A stretch of DNA of 64,000 nt, from assembly GCF_000023285.1 (NCBI RefSeq), contig NC_013162.1, forward strand, positions 124,001 through 188,000, read 5' to 3'. The stretch is from Capnocytophaga ochracea DSM 7271. GTDB taxonomy: Bacteria > Bacteroidota > Bacteroidia > Flavobacteriales > Flavobacteriaceae. Below the pieces are notes generated by a model. The model made no database searches and was not told the origin of the DNA. It saw only the letters and a list, made by a program, of their open reading frames with translations. Below are positions 42,456 through 51,200 of the stretch, piece by piece. The position numbers and the translations under genes were made by a program. How positions within the stretch are numbered: position 1 is the first letter of the stretch; each line of letters opens with the position of its first letter.

Positions 42456-43568
42456 TTATTTTGCGGGGAAGTACTCTATTCTGCGAACGCGAGCACAAAC
42501 GGGCTTGTCGTTCTCAAACATTATAATCTGTGTCCAGTTACCCATCTTATCAAAAGTATAACGGTATCTATAATTGAAATCAGGAGTAGTATAAGCAGTA
42601 AGCAAGTTGTGCTCATCATACACTTTGGTCGAGGCTACCCCTTTCCGTGTTTTAATAATCTGCGTCTCTCCAAATTTGTTAAACATATAATTCGTCTCTA
42701 CGTAAAAGTTAGGGTCATCATTAGCCGTACAAATGGTCTGTATGAGTTGCCCTGCTTTGTTGTATTTGTGCTGGCATACGGTCTCTTGTCCTGCTTGGTT
42801 AATATACGTCGCTTTGGTTAAATTCTTATCCTTGTCGTATTCGTTCTCTGTTTTTAAAAACACATTCTTGTTGAGCACTTTTTCTTCTGTCTCGCTCACC
42901 TTGTTCATATTGTTGTATTTATACGACTTCTCTTTGGTGTACTCCGGACGTATTTTCTGTTCCAATACAAGGTTCTTCTGCTCATATCGCTGAATATCTT
43001 TCTCCAATGCCGATACACTAGCTACCTTATTCTTCTCAATGCAGTTACCTAAATCGTCGTATTTATACGTGATAGTGATAAGCCACTCATTGGTCACCCC
43101 ATCATTCTCATCAATCTTTACCAACTGATTCTTCTCATTGTAAAAATACTGTCGGTTCACCGTCAGTTCTCCGTCTCCCAAGGTAAACACCGACTGACTT
43201 TTATTAATTTTTCCCTTCTTGTCATAAAAGAAGCGCATTCCTCCAAAAGGTCGATTTTCAGCATTATAGGTTTTAATTTCAAGATTGCGCCCTCCGTTGT
43301 CAAACAGATAAGATATATTAGTTTTAGAATACTTCTTTTCGTCTTTTTCCACCTTCCATTCTTCCGAATAAGGAAAAACATTATAAGTGTTCCCGTCAAA
43401 GGTTTTAGTACCTTTCGGACTCGCTTCCAGAAGAAATGAATAATCCTCTACTTTCTTTACTTTCCCTTTCAGTTGTAGGAATTTACTACCCAAAGTATCT
43501 ATTTGGGCGTGTAGCGAAACACCACCTGCCAATAAGACACTTGCTAATAGTACATTTATGCTCTTCAT
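42456..43568 (-). CDS. Secreted RHS/YD-repeat-like protein
   Basis: 370-residue protein with signal peptide MKSINVLLASVLLAGGVSLHA. The mature part is a chain of beta-hairpin units resembling YD/RHS repeats: ISYLFDNGGRNLEIKTYNAE, YNEKNQLVKIDENDGV, YKYDDLGNCIEKNKV, EYDKDKNLTKATYINQAG, KYNKAGQLIQTICTANDD and YTFDKMGNWTQIIMFEND. This pattern is typical of Bacteroidetes surface or periplasmic proteins of unknown role. It sits, unexpectedly, between a cytoplasmic ferredoxin reductase and a ferredoxin gene, with zero bases to the latter. No toxin domain is visible. Confidence 0.75.
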   Translation of the reverse strand: MKSINVLLASVLLAGGVSLHAQIDTLGSKFLQLKGKVKKVEDYSFLLEASPKGTKTFDGNTYNVFPYSEEWKVEKDEKKYSKTNISYLFDNGGRNLEIKTYNAENRPFGGMRFFYDKKGKINKSQSVFTLGDGELTVNRQYFYNEKNQLVKIDENDGVTNEWLITITYKYDDLGNCIEKNKVASVSALEKDIQRYEQKNLVLEQKIRPEYTKEKSYKYNNMNKVSETEEKVLNKNVFLKTENEYDKDKNLTKATYINQAGQETVCQHKYNKAGQLIQTICTANDDPNFYVETNYMFNKFGETQIIKTRKGVASTKVYDEHNLLTAYTTPDFNYRYRYTFDKMGNWTQIIMFENDKPVCARVRRIEYFPAK

Positions 43569-43610
43569 TTTATATTTAGTTATTAGTATTTTTTATCTCT
43601 CTTACCTCAT

Positions 43611-44669
43611 CTAAATCGCTTTCACCACTGCCTTTTCAGCCTCTTTGCGAGACCCATCAAAACCGTCTATACCCACTACCGTAGTATATTTTAACACATA
43701 TTTCTTATTAGGGTAAATGCGGTTGTACACACTTTGGCACATTAAGGTCGCTTCGTGAAAGCCACAAAGTATTAGTTTCAGTTTTCCTGGGTAAGTATTC
43801 ACGTCGCCTATGGCGTATACTCCCTCTATACAAGTTTGATAGTCTAAGGCATTGTTCACCTTCACAGCATTTCTTTCAATCTCCACACCCCACGTAGCAA
43901 TAGGTCCTAATTTAGGAGTAAGTCCAAACAAAGGTATAAAAGCATCAGCTACAAGAGTTTCTCTTTCGCCCCCTTCCTGCTCCAATACTACCGACTCCAA
44001 ATGCTTTTCTCCACCTAGTCCCACTACCTCATAAGGCGTTTTTAAGTTGATTTTCCCCGCCTCTTTGAGGGCTCTCACTTTTTCAACCGAATCCAATGCC
44101 CCGCGAAACTCATTACGTCGGTGCACTAAGGTAACCGAAGCCGTTGCTACTTTCTCGGCTAAGTAAATACTCCAATCGAGTGCAGAGTCGCCTCCTCCGG
44201 CTATCACCACGTGTTTGCCTGCGTAACTCTCGGGGTGTTTCACAAAGTAAGCCACTCCCCTATCTTCGTATTGTTCAAGGTTCGGCAGTTCAGGCTTGCG
44301 AGGTTCAAAAGTACCTAATCCTCCTGCAATAGCTACAGCTTTCCCTTTTATTTGGGTGCCTTTATCAGTAGTAACCACAAAAGTATCATCATCATTTTTA
44401 GTAAGAGTCATCGCTGTTTCACCAAGCGTAAATTCAGGCTGAAACTGCTTGATTTGCTCCATTAAATTATCCACTAATTCCGAAGCCCCTACACTCGGGT
44501 ATCCTGGTATATCAAAAATAGGCTTCTTGGGATACAACTCAGTAAGCTGACCGCCCACCTGAGGGAGCGTATCTATCAAATGACATTTTAACCTAAGCAA
44601 TCCTGCCTCAAACACAGCAAACAATCCCGTAGGTCCCGCCCCTATAATGATGATATCCGTTTCTTTCAT
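43611..44669 (-). CDS. Thioredoxin-reductase-like ferredoxin-NAD(P)+ reductase
   Basis: 352-residue flavoprotein of the ferredoxin-NADP reductase type 2 family (YumC-like). FAD motif: DIIIIGAGPTGLFAVFEAGLL (about 4-24). NAD(P) motif: HVVIAGGGDSALDWSIYLAEK (about 154-174), with the conserved HRRNEFRG block. Second FAD motif: CIEGVYAIGDVNTYPGKLKLI (about 286-306). The redox-active CxxC of true thioredoxin reductases is absent, as expected for this family. It heads an operon ending in a [2Fe-2S] ferredoxin, its natural partner. Promoter at 44688-44718. Confidence 0.9.
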   Translation of the reverse strand: MKETDIIIIGAGPTGLFAVFEAGLLRLKCHLIDTLPQVGGQLTELYPKKPIFDIPGYPSVGASELVDNLMEQIKQFQPEFTLGETAMTLTKNDDDTFVVTTDKGTQIKGKAVAIAGGLGTFEPRKPELPNLEQYEDRGVAYFVKHPESYAGKHVVIAGGGDSALDWSIYLAEKVATASVTLVHRRNEFRGALDSVEKVRALKEAGKINLKTPYEVVGLGGEKHLESVVLEQEGGERETLVADAFIPLFGLTPKLGPIATWGVEIERNAVKVNNALDYQTCIEGVYAIGDVNTYPGKLKLILCGFHEATLMCQSVYNRIYPNKKYVLKYTTVVGIDGFDGSRKEAEKAVVKAI

Positions 44670-44687
44670 TCATTGTTATTTTGGGTG

Positions 44688-44718
44688 CAAAATTACGAAT
44701 AAAAAGCAAAACTACAAA
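44688..44718 (-). promoter_or_regulatory. Promoter of ferredoxin reductase operon
   Basis: Minus-strand TAATTTTG (44688-44695) with TTTG (44715-44718), 19-base spacer. The extended sequence GTAATTTTGC also fits the core GTANNTTTGC used by IntDOT-type integrases. Confidence 0.72.
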
Positions 44719-44841
44719 AAATAATGTAATTAGCTCATACAAAGAGGATTAATTTTTTGACAGGAAGATAAGAGAAGACAGAGTCTTAGATGTTTTAGAT
44801 AGGTTTTTTCAAAATTAGGTTTCTAAATCGTTACCTACCAT

Positions 44842-44879
44842 ACTGAAAAATATTTTTTATTAATAGGTTATATTTCAGT
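44842..44879. promoter_or_regulatory. Inverted repeat upstream of integrase
   Basis: ACTGAAAAATA (44842-44852) and TATATTTCAGT (44869-44879) are inverted repeats with one mismatch, separated by 16 bases, about 70 bases before the integrase gene. It could be an integrase or accessory-factor binding site. Confidence 0.4.
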
Positions 44880-44898
44880 GTTTTACACCTTTTTTCAT

Positions 44899-44930
44899 AT
44901 TGTACAGTAACTTGATAAAAAGTACTTTCG
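44899..44930 (+). promoter_or_regulatory. Putative integrase promoter
   Basis: TATTG at 44899-44903 and TACTTTCG (one mismatch to TAnnTTTG) at 44923-44930, 19-base spacer. Confidence 0.5.
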
Positions 44931-44949
44931 CAAATTAAAAAATTAGAGT

Positions 44950-46185
44950 ATGAAAAAAGTAAAACGCTCAACCTTTAAGGTATTGTTTTACCTTAAAAAG
45001 AATGCCCCAAAGAAGAACGGTAAGGTTGCTATTATGGGGCGTATTACCATTGACAATCAGGTAGCTCAGTTTAGTACCAAACTTGAAATCCTTCCACAGA
45101 AATGGGATTTGAAGTACGGAAGGGTAACAGGTAAAACAGAAGAAGCTACCCAACTTAATCGCAAGCTGGAAGAGATTCGCTCACGTATCATTACTCATTA
45201 TGAGGAGTTGATGAAGTACGAGGGAGTGGTTACTGCTCAGAAGCTAAAAGCTACTTTTCTAGGCATAGGAGTAATGGAAGATTCCTTGCTAAAAGTCTAT
45301 GAGAATTTCAAAGAAGGCTTTGCCTTGATGGTAGAAAAAGGTGTTAGAAGTTACAGCACTCTTAACAAATATGAGAATGTATATACTCATTTGAGCGAGT
45401 TTATCCAGTATAAATACCGCAGAAGTGATATTTCTTTCAAAGAGCTTACAGAAGACTTTATCAACGATTTTGATTTCTATCTTAGAGTTAATAAAAGTCT
45501 TACTCACAACACAATATGGGTTTATATGATGCCCCTTTGTAAAATGGTAGAAATAGCCATAGACAAAGGAATTATCTATCGCAATCCTTTTAAGAATTAT
45601 ATAAGTTCTATGGAGGAGAAAGATAGAGGCTATTTGCTTAGAGAGGAAGTAGAAACTCTTTTACAATATCACCCTAAGAGTGCTTCTGCTGAATTAGTAC
45701 GAGACCTATTTGTTTTTAGTTGCTTTACAGGCTTCTCTTATATTGATATCAAACAACTTAAAAGAAGCCACTTACAATCGTTCTTTGACGGCAACAAATG
45801 GCTTATCAAACGCCGTCAGAAATCCGATGTGCCCTGTAATGTACGTCTGTTAGATATAGCCGAGAAAATTATTGAAAAATATGAGGGTACGACTCGTACA
45901 GAGGCACTATTTCCTACACCCTCCAATGCTAATTGCAACCTCCTGATTAAAAAGATGATGAAAGATTGCAACATCATTCGTGAAAAACCTATCTCCTTTC
46001 ACTGGGCACGCCATACCTTTGGTACTCTGTTCTTAACAGAAGGGGTTCCCTTGGAAAGTGTTAGTAAGATGATGGGACATAAGAATATCAAAACTACCCA
46101 GATTTATGCTAAAATCACCAATGAGAAAATCAGCAAGGATATGGAAATTGCTGCCGAACGATTAAAGAATTTAAAGATAGGATAG
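44950..46185 (+). CDS. Tyrosine recombinase / integrase (IntDOT-like)
   Basis: 411-residue site-specific recombinase of the kind found on Bacteroidetes conjugative and mobilisable elements. An Arm-type N-terminal domain (about 1-110) and a SAM-like core-binding domain (about 115-225) precede the catalytic domain. HWARHTFGT (about 350) supplies His and the second Arg, and GHKNIKTTQIYAKI supplies His and the nucleophile Tyr near residue 382. The first catalytic Arg is missing: the usual TGLRYSD block reads TGFSYIDIKQL, with Ser, as reported for IntDOT. No transfer or cargo genes adjoin it on the same strand. A terminator follows. Confidence 0.92.
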   Translation: MKKVKRSTFKVLFYLKKNAPKKNGKVAIMGRITIDNQVAQFSTKLEILPQKWDLKYGRVTGKTEEATQLNRKLEEIRSRIITHYEELMKYEGVVTAQKLKATFLGIGVMEDSLLKVYENFKEGFALMVEKGVRSYSTLNKYENVYTHLSEFIQYKYRRSDISFKELTEDFINDFDFYLRVNKSLTHNTIWVYMMPLCKMVEIAIDKGIIYRNPFKNYISSMEEKDRGYLLREEVETLLQYHPKSASAELVRDLFVFSCFTGFSYIDIKQLKRSHLQSFFDGNKWLIKRRQKSDVPCNVRLLDIAEKIIEKYEGTTRTEALFPTPSNANCNLLIKKMMKDCNIIREKPISFHWARHTFGTLFLTEGVPLESVSKMMGHKNIKTTQIYAKITNEKISKDMEIAAERLKNLKIG

Positions 46186-46210
46186 CTTCTCAGTGTCTTT
46201 TAAAAATTAG

Positions 46211-46258
46211 AAATCCATTGATAATATTTCAAAAAGAGATGTGTCAATGGATTTTTTT
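46211..46258 (+). terminator. Terminator after integrase
   Basis: AAATCCATTGA (46211-46221) pairs with TCAATGGATTT (46244-46254), then T's. Confidence 0.75.
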
Positions 46259-46349
46259 GTTGCCTTACAAAAAGCTATCTCACAAAGATAAGAGTGTTAT
46301 TAAGACTTACCTATTTTCCCTGTTTTAAACACTTAAGGCACGTAATGGC

Positions 46350-46523
46350 GGTTCGTTGTTCGAGTGCAAAGGTATTTCTGTGTTCTTAACGCTTCTTGCA
46401 AGGTCAAGCCCGATGGGTTTTCAAAAAATCTCCAGCCCTTGTCCGTTGTCCTGCGGGTAGTATTTTTTTGAAAAACCTTGCAGAAGCTAAACACAGACCT
46501 TTTATGGCACTCGAAACGAAACC
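46350..46523. repeat. Long imperfect inverted repeat (174 bp)
   Basis: Nested complementary blocks, outside to inside: GGTTCGTTGTTCGAGTGC with GCACTCGAAACGAAACC; CTGTGTT with ACACAG; TGCAAGG with CCTTGCA; GGTTTTCAAAAAAT with ATTTTTTTGAAAAACC. The loop is about 33 bases (46430-46461). Nature unknown. Confidence 0.65.
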
Positions 46524-46872
46524 AGCTCATTCCGACCTTTAAGCGAATAAAAAAAATGTCAAATATGAGAAAAATGCCGCTTCTTACAGATTGTTTTTTG
46601 AAACGAATACCGCTTTTCCTCCCATTGTCGAATAAAAATTTCAAACTATGTAGCTACCTAATTACGTTTTTACCTTCGTACATACTTGCTTGCTTTGATG
46701 CGTGAATGCAAAGTAATGTACAAATATACATATAGCTTTACATAGAATTGTAAATAACTCTGTAAGTAAGTGATTAAATATATTGCTAATATGCCCTAAA
46801 TCACTTTATGAGCTTGTAGTATTTATCTTCTTTTCTTATGGTTAATTAAAATTTGACCTTTAGGGAGAATTT

Positions 46873-46955
46873 TCTGTTCACCGGAACAGAGCAAGTTGTG
46901 TTTTGAGGCACGCATTAGGCGTGTAGGCACCTCAAAACCACTTGCCCTTGCAGGG
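46873..46955. other. Three-hairpin cluster, oriT/recombination-site-like
   Basis: TCTGTTC-ACCG-GAACAGA (46873-46890) is followed by GCAAGTTGTGTTTTGAGG (46891-46908) pairing with CCTCAAAACCACTTGC (46930-46945), with an inner CACGC-ATTAG-GCGTG hairpin. CCCT-TGC-AGGG (46945-46955) comes last. The layout resembles sites on Bacteroidetes mobile elements, but I cannot name it. Confidence 0.5.
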
Positions 46956-47054
46956 ATTAAAACACACTCCGAAGTCGTGGTTTTTTACTTTTATATTTTT
47001 ATTGTATTTCTAATGTAATAAAATTTTAATAATATATCCGATACATTACCAATT

Positions 47055-48239
47055 CTAATCACTATCTTTTCCAGCATTTACTAAGGTTGCGTTGATAAAG
47101 AATGCTCCTTTGGTGGCAATAGTCTGTTCGGGGGCTATAGGTTTTACAGGGGCAATGGCAGTATACCCACTTTCGGAAGCTCCTTTTACTACCTCCACTT
47201 TCTCAAAAGAGGTTTCTTTATCCGAAGTTTGGGTTACCAGAAAAATGTAGGATTTACCAGCATCCTCTACGATAGCCTCGTTAGGTACAGCAGGGGTCGT
47301 TTGTTTGTCAAGACTGATAACCCCTGTTACATTCATTCCATTGATGAGCCCTTGTTTGTCACCCTCTACGTGGCAATGTACAATGATGCTTTTGCTTTCG
47401 TTTTCAAACGAAGCCGCAATGTTATACACTTGGGCATCATATTCGCGAGAGGTGTTATTGGTAGGGTTGAAGTGCACTTGTTGTCCTACCTTAATGTAAG
47501 GCAAGTCACGCTCATACACTTGCAAGTGCAGGTGTAGCGAACTGTTGTCGATGATTTCCACAATAGGGGTGGAGGCATCTATATAAGCCCCTTTGTTAGT
47601 ATATACCGCACTGATATTCCCACTAATAGGAGCCACTATCGCCAAAGTAGATTGCATTCCCTTATCGGTGAGTGTTTGAGGGTTTAAGCCCATTAGGCGT
47701 ATTTGTTCTTCAAGCGAAGCTTTTTCGGTACGGAGAGTGCGTAGCTGAGTAGTAGCGGCTTGTAGGTTCTTACCAGTACCAGCATTCCCTTCATAGAGGG
47801 TTTGCTGACGGTCAAGTTCTTGTTTAGCAAGTTCTATCTGACCATTAACGGTGAGCAAGCGCTGTTGTTGTTGCAAGAATTCTGGGTTAGAAACAGTAGC
47901 GATTACTTGCCCTTTTTGCACATAACTGCCTATCTCTACCTTTACGCTCTTGATAATCCCCGCATATACAGTCGATACCTTCGCCTGATGGTCGGCAGGC
48001 ACGCTCAGTATTCCATTGGCTTTGAGGGTAGCGGCAAGAGCTTTTTCTTCTATATGTCCCAAACGAATATCTACAGTTTGGATTTGAGCTTGGGTAAGGG
48101 TGGTGAGGTTGCCTCCTTCTTCGTGGTGTTCTTCGCGCTCTTCGAGCTTTTGATTATTGGTAGTTGTAGGAGTGCCATTGCAGGCTGATAGACTAATTCC
48201 TATAAGGATAAAAGCGATTTTTATACCATATTTTTTCAT
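47055..48239 (-). CDS. RND efflux adaptor lipoprotein (CusB/CzcB-like)
   Basis: 394-residue periplasmic adaptor of a heavy-metal-type RND pump. Lipoprotein signal: MKKYGIKIAFILIGISLSAC. A His/Glu-rich stretch, EEREEHHEEGG (about 34-44), could bind metal. The lipoyl motif is AGIIKSVKVEIGSYVQKGQVIA, followed by an alpha hairpin (about 125-185), the second lipoyl half (VAPISGNISAVYTNKGAYIDAS), a beta-barrel and a membrane-proximal domain. It is encoded 5 bases after the RND-TolC fusion gene on the same strand. Together they make a complete tripartite exporter; which metal cannot be read from sequence. Confidence 0.9.
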   Translation of the reverse strand: MKKYGIKIAFILIGISLSACNGTPTTTNNQKLEEREEHHEEGGNLTTLTQAQIQTVDIRLGHIEEKALAATLKANGILSVPADHQAKVSTVYAGIIKSVKVEIGSYVQKGQVIATVSNPEFLQQQQRLLTVNGQIELAKQELDRQQTLYEGNAGTGKNLQAATTQLRTLRTEKASLEEQIRLMGLNPQTLTDKGMQSTLAIVAPISGNISAVYTNKGAYIDASTPIVEIIDNSSLHLHLQVYERDLPYIKVGQQVHFNPTNNTSREYDAQVYNIAASFENESKSIIVHCHVEGDKQGLINGMNVTGVISLDKQTTPAVPNEAIVEDAGKSYIFLVTQTSDKETSFEKVEVVKGASESGYTAIAPVKPIAPEQTIATKGAFFINATLVNAGKDSD

Positions 48240-48244
48240 TTGTT

Positions 48245-51200
48245 TTACTGGTTTAAAAGGGATTGTATTTCTATTACTTTTTGATTAAGCGCCTCGATAC
48301 TCTCAAGGTATGCCAAGCGGGTATCTACGGCTGTCTGTAGGGTGTAAAGGTACTCCACATAGCTTATTTCACCTGCGCTATACCCTAACTGATTGGCTCG
48401 GATAATGCGCTCGGCTTCAGGTAGCGCTTCTTGTTTGTAAAACTGATATTTTTGCAAATTCAGTTGGTATTCCTCTTGCAGATTTATCCATTGAGTTTTA
48501 AGCTGTTTTTCTGTTTGTTGAGCTGCTTCTATAGCTGCTTCTTTCTGATATTTATAAGCTTTCACCTTGGCACGGGTAGCGGTAAAAATAGGAACTGAAA
48601 GCCCTATGGTGGCAAAGTGAAAACGTTTACTTCTATCAGTATAGGTCTCTACCCCTCCAATGGTTTGCATTCCTATAAGAGACTGATTGGTATAGCCCAA
48701 TGTAAGGTCGGGCAGGGCTTGGGCACGCTCTAGACGTTTGTTGTGCTCAGCTATGTTTGCTTCTTGATAGCTGAGTTGTACCAAAGGGTGCTGAGAGAGT
48801 TGTACATCCGAAGGCTCACTGAGTAACAAAGGCTCATACACGGGCGACTTGGTAATGGTAAATGCTTCTTCTGTTTGCATTAACGTACGCAAGTTGCGAT
48901 AGGTAGCTTGTTGTATAGTTTTGTTCTGTTGAAGTAACAAACTTATTTCTCCTTTCTTCACTTGGGCAGTGTTAATATCTATCTTCTTGGTATCCCCTGC
49001 TTTATAGCGTACTTCAGCAATGCGAATAAAATTATTGTAGAGACTATCAAGCTGCAAGAGCTGTTCCTCTTTAAAAGTCAAATATTGCAATTGCTGATAT
49101 GCGTTGCGCACTTGCCGCTTCAGTTCATTCTGCTGAAGGGCTAATTGCCCTTGTTGTAATTGTGTCTCTGCTTGATAGAGCTTTTTGCGAGCAGCAAATA
49201 CTGTAGGCAAAGGAATAGATTGTGATACACCTACTGAAAGGTCTTTTTCAGCACTGCTGTACTGCCCGTATTGCCCTGTAAAGTCTGTTTTAGCCAATTC
49301 AAAAGAGGTTCGCTCTTTAGAACTTGCTCCTTGTAGCTTGAGTTGTGCTGCCTTAATCACTCCATTGTTCTTAAGGGCTATTTGCTCTATTTCTTGTAGC
49401 GAGTAAGACTGCTGAGCGTGTAGCGCTATAGGACTGATAAGCAATAGGGCTATCGTGAGTACTTTAGCTGAAGGACGGCGCCAAGAAAAGGTACTATTGA
49501 AAGCGATGTAAAGCAACGGAAGCACGAAGAGGGTGAGGAAGGTAGCCGATACTAACCCTCCGATGACCACAGTGGCTAAGGGACGTTGTACTTCTGCTCC
49601 TGCTCCTTGACTGAGCGCCATAGGGAGGAAACCTAAGCTCGCCACCATAGCCGTCATTAGCACAGGGCGTAAACGCATTTCGGTACCCGTAATCACGCGA
49701 TGCAAAAGGTTGGTCATTCCTTCTTTTTTCAGCTGGTTGAAAGTGCCAATAAGCACTATACCGTTGAGCACTGCTACCCCAAAGAGCGCGATAAAACCAA
49801 TACCCGCACTAATACTAAAAGGCATTCCCCGAAGAAGCAAGGCAAATACGCCCCCAATGGCACTCATCGGGATAGCGCTAAAGATGAGCAATGATTGTTT
49901 TATAGAATGGAAAGCAAGGTATAACAAGAAAAAAATCAAGAGCAGGGCTACCGGTACGGCAATAAGGAGCCTATCGGTGGCTTTTTGTAGGTTCTCAAAC
50001 TGACCGCCATAGGTAAAGTAATAGCCCGTAGGGAGCTTTACGCCCTTTAATTTTTGTTCTATATCACTCACCACACTCTGCACATCGCGCCCTTGCACGT
50101 TGAAGCCAATGACGATACGGCGCTTGCCTGCTTCACGGCTCACCTGTGCGGGGCCTAATTCATATTTGATAGTGGCCAATTGGCTCATCGGCACCTGCCC
50201 ATTTTCGGTAGCTACCATCATATGCTGTACATCGTCAATTCCGGTACGATGGAGGCTATCGAGGCGTACCACAAGGTCGAACCTTCGTTCGTTCTCGAAG
50301 ACAACCCCAGCCTTCTTACCAGCAAAGGCGGTACTGAGTACCTCATTGACCTCTTGCACCGAAAGTCCGTAGTTGGCCAAGCGTACCCGATCGTAAGTAA
50401 CATTGATTTGCGGAAGTCCGCTTACTTTTTCGACCTGTGGGGCGGTAGCACCTTCTGTTTTCTGGATAAGTTGGCTTACTCTTTGGGCGTAGTGGGCGAG
50501 GGTATCCATGTTTTCTCCAAAGATTTTTATCGTTACATCCTGTCTGACACCTGTCATCAATTCGTTGAAATGCATTTGTATAGGCTGGCTTTTCTCAAAG
50601 AAGACCCCAGGAATATCCTTGAGCCGCTCAATGATGGCATCTCCTAATTCCTCATAGGAGCGACCACTTTTCCATTGGTCTTGGCTCTTGAGTACGATCA
50701 CAATATCGGAGGCTTCCAGCGGCATAGGGTCGGTAGGTATTTCGGCAGAACCTGTTTTGCCTATCACCATTTTCACCTCGTCGAACTCACGAATCAGGCG
50801 AGAGGCCTGCATGGAAGTCTCCAAGCTCTGCTTCAGGGAAGTGCCCGGTGGCAGAATACATTCAAAAACAAAATCGCCTTCTTGTAGTTGTGGAATAAAC
50901 TCACCTCCCATACGGCTGAAAATGCCTACCGCAAGAACGAACAGTACCACGGTACTGCCTATTATCCATCCCCTAAGGCGGATAGAACGGACAAAGAGCG
51001 GTTGGTAGTGACGGTAGAGCCAGCTTATCATTCGCTCGGCAAAACTGCGCTTGTCACTTACTGTTTTAGGTAGGAGCAAAGCGCTCATGGCAGGGATATA
51101 AGTCAGGGAAAGGATCAGGGCACCCAAAATAGCAAAGACGACGGTTTGTGCCATAGGGCGGAACATCTTGCCCTCTACTCCTACCAACGTAAGAATGGGA

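Larger units (their letters stand above)
46186..47054. other. Structured non-coding region after integrase
   Basis: 869 bases without a convincing gene. It contains the integrase terminator (46211-46258), a 174-bp long imperfect hairpin (46350-46523), plain AT-rich DNA and a cluster of three hairpins (46873-46955). It looks like non-coding DNA of a mobile element, perhaps transfer or excision sites. A minus-strand frame, 46644-46333, is a shadow of the long hairpin. Confidence 0.6.

Noticed and set aside
42456-43568. RHS polymorphic toxin
   Set aside because: YD-like units are few and diverged, there is no RHS core motif or C-terminal toxin domain, and no immunity gene follows.
46333-46644. 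Minus-strand frame of 103 codons after the integrase
   Set aside because: It spans the long inverted repeat, has basic low-information sequence and no promoter or family. It is better explained by the DNA structure.
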